Assembly (NCBI RefSeq): GCF_002751875.1
Contig: NZ_NMZM01000012.1
Location: 24,895-88,894 of the forward strand
Source of the DNA: Oceaniglobus indicus
GTDB taxonomy: Bacteria; Pseudomonadota; Alphaproteobacteria; Rhodobacterales; Rhodobacteraceae
Direction of reading: 5' to 3'
Length of the DNA: 64,000 nucleotides
Within the stretch, counting starts at the first letter, position 1, and the number at the start of each line of letters is the position of its first letter. Shown piece by piece: positions 60,841 to 64,000 of this stretch. The notes below the pieces were generated by a model that was not told where the DNA came from, did no database searches, and saw only the letters and a program-made list of their open reading frames with translations. The translations under genes were made by a program, and so were the position numbers.

Positions 60841-63108
60841 TCAGGGTGTCGCGGTTACGGAATTGGTGCGGGGCGTGTGCCCCTGAACCGGCGAGCTGTC
60901 GGAGGGTCGGTAGAACAACAGCCGCAGGGCGTTCATCGTGACCAGCACGGTGGCGCCGGTATCGGCAAGGATCGCGATCCACAGGCCGGTGATACCGAAC
61001 ACCGTCGTCACAAGGAAGACCGCCTTCAACCCCAGCGCGATGACGATGTTCTGGCGGATATTCGCCATGGCCGCGCGCGACAGGCGGATCGTGGCCGCCA
61101 CGTCGGTTACGCGGTTGCGCAGGATGGCGGCGTCGGCCGTCTCCAGCGCCACGTCGGTGCCCGACCCCATGGCGACGCCGACATGGGCGGCGGCCAGCGC
61201 GGGGGCATCGTTGATGCCGTCACCGATCATCATCACGCGGGCGTCGGTGGTCAGGTCGCGGATCGCCGCCACCTTGTCTTCGGGCAGAAGCCCGGCCCGG
61301 TGCCCGATCCCCAATCCGCCGGCGATGGCCTGGGCAGTGCGCGGATTGTCCCCGGTCAGCATGATCGACGAAATGCCAAGGCTGCGCAGTGCCGCGACCG
61401 CCTCGGCCGCGTCGGCGCGGGGTTCATCGCGCAAGGCGATCAGGCCCTGCGCCACGTCATCGCGCAACACGATCACCACGGTCTTGCCCTCGGCTTCCAG
61501 CGCGGCCGTGCGATCGCCGAGATCGTCCTTCAGCGCGCCCCGCTCGCCGGCCAGCCGGGGTGAGCCGACACAGACGGTCGCGCCATCGATCAAGGCTTCG
61601 GCCCCCTTGCCGGGCAAGGCGCGCGCGCCCGTGGCCGGGGCCGCGTTGATGCCGCGCCGGTCCGCTTCGGCACAGATCGCCTGGCCCAGCGGATGGCTGG
61701 CGCCACTTTCGACACCCGCAGCAAGCGCCAGCAGGTCGGCCTCGTGTCCGTCCAGCACCGACAGGTCGGTGACGCGGGGCTTGCCGTGCGTCAGGGTTCC
61801 GGTCTTGTCGAAGGCGACGTGGGTGGTGCGCGCGGCCGCCTCGACCACCGCGCCGCCCTTCATCAACAGACCGTTGCGCGCCCCGGTCGAAAGGGCCGAG
61901 GTGATCGAGGCCGGCACGGAGATCACCAGCGCGCAGGGGCAGCCGATCAGCAGAAGCGCCAGCGCCCGATAGACCCATTCGCCCCAAGCCTGTCCAAACG
62001 CCAGCGGCGGAACGATCGCCACCAGAACCGCGGCACCGACGACGGCCGGCATGTAGACCCGGCTGAAGCGGTCGATGAAGCGTTCGGTGGGGGCGCGCGC
62101 GCTTTCGGCCTCTTCGACAAGGCGCACGATGCGGGCGATGGTGTTGTCCTCGGCCGCTTTGGTGACGCGCACGCGAAGCAACGCCTCGGTGTTGATCGAC
62201 CCTGCAAAGACCTGGGCGCCGCTTTCCTTCAGGATCGGGACGCTTTCGCCGGTCACCGGGCTTTCGTCGACGCCGGATATTCCGGCGATCACCTCGCCGT
62301 CGCAGGGCACGCGGTCGCCCGGACGGACCTGGACGACCTGACCGACCGCCAGTTTCGCGGCCGAAACCGCGCGCGTCCGGCCGTCGGCCTCAAGCTGCGC
62401 GGTCCGTGGCACCAGCCGGGACAGCGCGCGGATGCTGTCGCGGGCCTTGCCCGCCGAGATGCCTTCCAGAAGCTCGCCCACGGCGAACAGGAACACGACC
62501 AGTGCGGCCTCTTCCGCCTCGCCGATCACCAGCGCGCCGCCCGCAGCGATCGTCATCAGCATCTCGATGGTGAAGGGCATGCCGGCACGGGCCATCGCGA
62601 CAGCCCGCGCCGCCACGGGGGCAAGGCCGATCAGCGTGGCGAGGACAAAACCCCAGAGGGCGATCTCGGCCGGCAGGACAAGGCGGGCACCCCACGCCGC
62701 CGCCAACAGCGCCCCGGTGCCGATGACCAAACGCCCCTTTGGCGTCTGATACCATCTGGCGACGGGTGGCTGATCGGGCGACGCCGACGCGTTGTCGGCA
62801 TTGTCGCCGGCGCCGGCGTCGGCAACGGGGAATGCCCCTTCGGGCAGCACGAAGCCGCCCTTGGGCCTTTCCGGCGCCGCCCCCTTGGGCGCGATGCCGA
62901 AGCCGACCCGGCGCACGGCCTTCTCGACGGCCTCGGGCGAGGTCTGAGCGGCATCCAGCGTCAGGCGCAACCGTTCGGCCATCAGCGCGACATCGACATC
63001 CGCGATGCCGGGCAGGCGTTCGACCGCGCCCCGCACCTTGGCCGCGCAGGATCCGCAATCCATGCCCGTCACGCGCCATTCGCGTTGCTCAGTGGTGGCG
63101 TCGACCAT
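60841..63108 (-). CDS. Heavy-metal translocating P1B-type ATPase (zinc/cadmium/lead type)
   Basis: A 755-residue efflux ATPase. The N-terminal HMA domain has GMDCGSCAAKV near residue 15, then a linker and eight helices with the transport motif GCPCALVISVPASITSALS near 380. The P domain has DKTGTLTHGKP near 420 (phospho-Asp) and GDGINDAPALAAAHVGVAMG near 640. CPC plus a ZntR-like regulator next door points to Zn(II)/Cd(II)/Pb(II) export, but copper cannot be excluded from sequence alone. The start at 63108 lies 35 bases after the -10 element of a MerR-type promoter. Confidence 0.92.
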   Translation of the reverse strand: MVDATTEQREWRVTGMDCGSCAAKVRGAVERLPGIADVDVALMAERLRLTLDAAQTSPEAVEKAVRRVGFGIAPKGAAPERPKGGFVLPEGAFPVADAGAGDNADNASASPDQPPVARWYQTPKGRLVIGTGALLAAAWGARLVLPAEIALWGFVLATLIGLAPVAARAVAMARAGMPFTIEMLMTIAAGGALVIGEAEEAALVVFLFAVGELLEGISAGKARDSIRALSRLVPRTAQLEADGRTRAVSAAKLAVGQVVQVRPGDRVPCDGEVIAGISGVDESPVTGESVPILKESGAQVFAGSINTEALLRVRVTKAAEDNTIARIVRLVEEAESARAPTERFIDRFSRVYMPAVVGAAVLVAIVPPLAFGQAWGEWVYRALALLLIGCPCALVISVPASITSALSTGARNGLLMKGGAVVEAAARTTHVAFDKTGTLTHGKPRVTDLSVLDGHEADLLALAAGVESGASHPLGQAICAEADRRGINAAPATGARALPGKGAEALIDGATVCVGSPRLAGERGALKDDLGDRTAALEAEGKTVVIVLRDDVAQGLIALRDEPRADAAEAVAALRSLGISSIMLTGDNPRTAQAIAGGLGIGHRAGLLPEDKVAAIRDLTTDARVMMIGDGINDAPALAAAHVGVAMGSGTDVALETADAAILRNRVTDVAATIRLSRAAMANIRQNIVIALGLKAVFLVTTVFGITGLWIAILADTGATVLVTMNALRLLFYRPSDSSPVQGHTPRTNSVTATP

Positions 63109-63142
63109 GTTGGCGCTCCGTTGTGATTCCCGATCAACAATG

Positions 63143-63173
63143 GATATACAATCTACAGCGACTGTAGGTTCAA
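63143..63173 (-). promoter_or_regulatory. MerR-type operator/promoter of the P-type ATPase operon
   Basis: On the minus strand: -35 TTGAAC (63173-63168), a 19-base spacer and -10 TATATC (63148-63143). The spacer contains a perfect dyad CTACAG-TCG-CTGTAG (63167-63153). The over-long spacer with central dyad is the standard architecture of promoters untwisted by metal-bound MerR/ZntR/CueR proteins. Confidence 0.82.
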
Positions 63174-63256
63174 GGCGCAGTGCGAAAATTTCCGAATTGT
63201 CCGTCCGGGTGCAGGGCCCGCGGGCGCGGCAACCGAAGAACGGGGGAGAAAGCGAC

Positions 63257-63685
63257 ATGTTTTCCATCGGCACACTTGGCCGGCGGACGGGCACAAAGGT
63301 GCAGACGATCCGCTATTATGAACAGATCGGCCTGATGCCGGAACCGGGCCGAACGGACGGCGGCCAGCGACGGTATGAAGATGTCGCGCTGGATCGTCTT
63401 GCGTTCATCCGCCACGCGCGCGAGCTTGGCTTTTCGCTGGGGGCGATACGGGAGTTGCTGGAGCTGTCGGACAGCCCGGAACGGTCGTGCGCGCAGGTCG
63501 ATGCGGTGGCGCAGAAACAGCTGAGCGACGTCGAGGCTCGGATCGCCCGGCTCGAGGCGCTGAGGGGCGAGTTGCAGCGGATGATCCGTGAATGCAACGC
63601 CGACCGCGTCGCCGATTGTCGTATCCTCGAAGTGCTGCGCGACCACGAGAAGTGCCTGGCCGATCACGGACGTCCCGACGCCTGA
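63257..63685 (+). CDS. MerR-family metal-responsive regulator (ZntR/CadR-like)
   Basis: A 142-residue regulator. The HTH/wing is at residues 1-70 (FSIGTLGRRTGTKVQTIRYY, GGQRRYEDVALDRLAFI), the dimer helix about 78-112 (AVAQKQLSDVEARIARLEAL), and metal-binding cysteines at SCAQV near 78, RECNADRVADC near 115-123 and HEKC near 135. The Cys-rich C-terminus after the dimer helix resembles ZntR/CadR/PbrR rather than CueR. It is divergent from the ATPase operon and should activate the promoter between them. The start at 63257 begins the conserved HTH. Confidence 0.9.
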   Translation: MFSIGTLGRRTGTKVQTIRYYEQIGLMPEPGRTDGGQRRYEDVALDRLAFIRHARELGFSLGAIRELLELSDSPERSCAQVDAVAQKQLSDVEARIARLEALRGELQRMIRECNADRVADCRILEVLRDHEKCLADHGRPDA

Positions 63686-63853
63686 ACCGACCGCGCCCAT
63701 TCATCCCCTGCGCTGGCCGTCGCGGCCCGGGGAAGTCTGTCACCTGTCCGGCTTTGCCTTGGCCGATGTGCCGCGCGACGAAGATCGCCGGCACCGTTTC
63801 TAACTTGAAAGAAGACACCGAGGGCAATCATGCCACGCCGGTGGCTCATCGGG

Positions 63854-64000
63854 TAAGCTACCCCCCGAAATTCGGACACTGACATAAGCTACGATATGCA
63901 GTCTGCTGATCTTCAACACCAAGGAGATTACAGATGTCTAAACGCAAGCAGCATGCGCCGGAGTTCAAGGCGAAGGTCGCGCTGGAGGCCTTAAAGGGCG
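63854..64000 (+). mobile_element. IS3-family insertion sequence, left end (truncated by window edge)
   Basis: The sequence from about 63854 (TAAGCTACCCCCCGAAATTC, then GGACAC) looks like the left terminal inverted repeat of an IS3-family element, and an OrfA gene begins 80 bases inside. It landed ~170 bases after the merR stop. The right end lies outside the window. Confidence 0.7.
63934..64000 (+). CDS. IS3-family transposase OrfA (N-terminus only)
   Basis: Only the first 22 residues are present: MSKRKQHAPEFKAKVALEAL then KG. This is a standard N-terminus of IS3-family OrfA proteins, the HTH protein that is joined to OrfB by ribosomal frameshifting. AAGGAG precedes the ATG. It is cut by the window edge. 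Confidence 0.85.
   Translation, partial: MSKRKQHAPEFKAKVALEALKG

Noticed and set aside
61693..63126. 477-residue plus-strand open frame
   Set aside because: Antisense to the P-type ATPase, which has all family motifs.
1..64000. Search for CRISPR arrays, rRNA and tRNA genes
   Set aside because: No regularly spaced direct repeats and no rRNA- or tRNA-like sequence with a plausible fold was seen by eye; a covariance-model scan could still find something missed.

Overview
The window looks like a chromosomal segment of a GC-rich alphaproteobacterium of the Rhodobacteraceae (Roseobacter-type) group. The reasons are a gene-transfer-agent-like tail module, an alphaproteobacterial LexA box (GTTC-N7-GTTC) in front of uvrA, a bactofilin/M23 pair, a caa3-type oxidase with a fused subunit I/III, and protein families typical of that group. 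No rRNA, tRNA or CRISPR array was found.

Layout. (1) 1-10317, + strand: the 3' end of a siphophage-type prophage. It holds a tape measure protein cut by the window edge, then DUF2460, DUF2163, NlpC/P60 and a tail hub 'megatron' in the gene order of RcGTA g11-g15, then a DUF2793/C1q-like tail protein, a small membrane protein and an M15 peptidase. (2) 10378-19847: a divergent locus of mostly secreted proteins around a two-component system. The minus arm is one tightly overlapped operon of small secreted or membrane proteins plus a VWA protein. The plus arm is a SUOX-fold periplasmic protein, a histidine kinase, a REC-LuxR regulator and three more secreted proteins. Paralogues occur across the two arms, so I read it as one functional unit of unknown role; it is my best candidate for an undescribed system. 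(3) About 20.6-26.6 kb: a compact integrative element with integrase, AlpA, winged-helix protein, prim-pol primase and HGGxSTG protein, which looks like a phage satellite or small genomic island. (4) 26.8-29.65 kb: a graveyard holding an AlpA gene, a DUF927 fragment, an integrase whose body and C-terminus lie on opposite strands, two IS3-family remnants, and a decayed second copy of the end of the prophage M15 gene.

(5) 29853-40160, + strand: a respiratory operon. A Tat-exported xanthine-dehydrogenase-family molybdenum subunit, a [2Fe-2S] subunit and a triheme cytochrome c are followed by caa3 oxidase subunits II and I/III, a small membrane protein, CtaG and another triheme cytochrome. This suggests periplasmic oxidation of an aldehyde-like or N-heterocyclic substrate feeding electrons to oxygen. 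(6) 40.2-57.3 kb: core genes (exoD, bactofilin and M23 peptidase, bcp, an AsmA/YhdP-like giant, queA, two MFS transporters, DUF924, uvrA, xthA, gtrA-like, an A-type Fe-S carrier, dgt). (7) 57.4-60.3 kb: a hybrid histidine kinase with three PAS and two REC domains. (8) 60.4-63.7 kb: a heavy-metal module, with a DUF411 protein and P-type ATPase divergent from a ZntR-like MerR regulator and a recognisable MerR-type promoter between them. The right edge cuts an IS3-family element.
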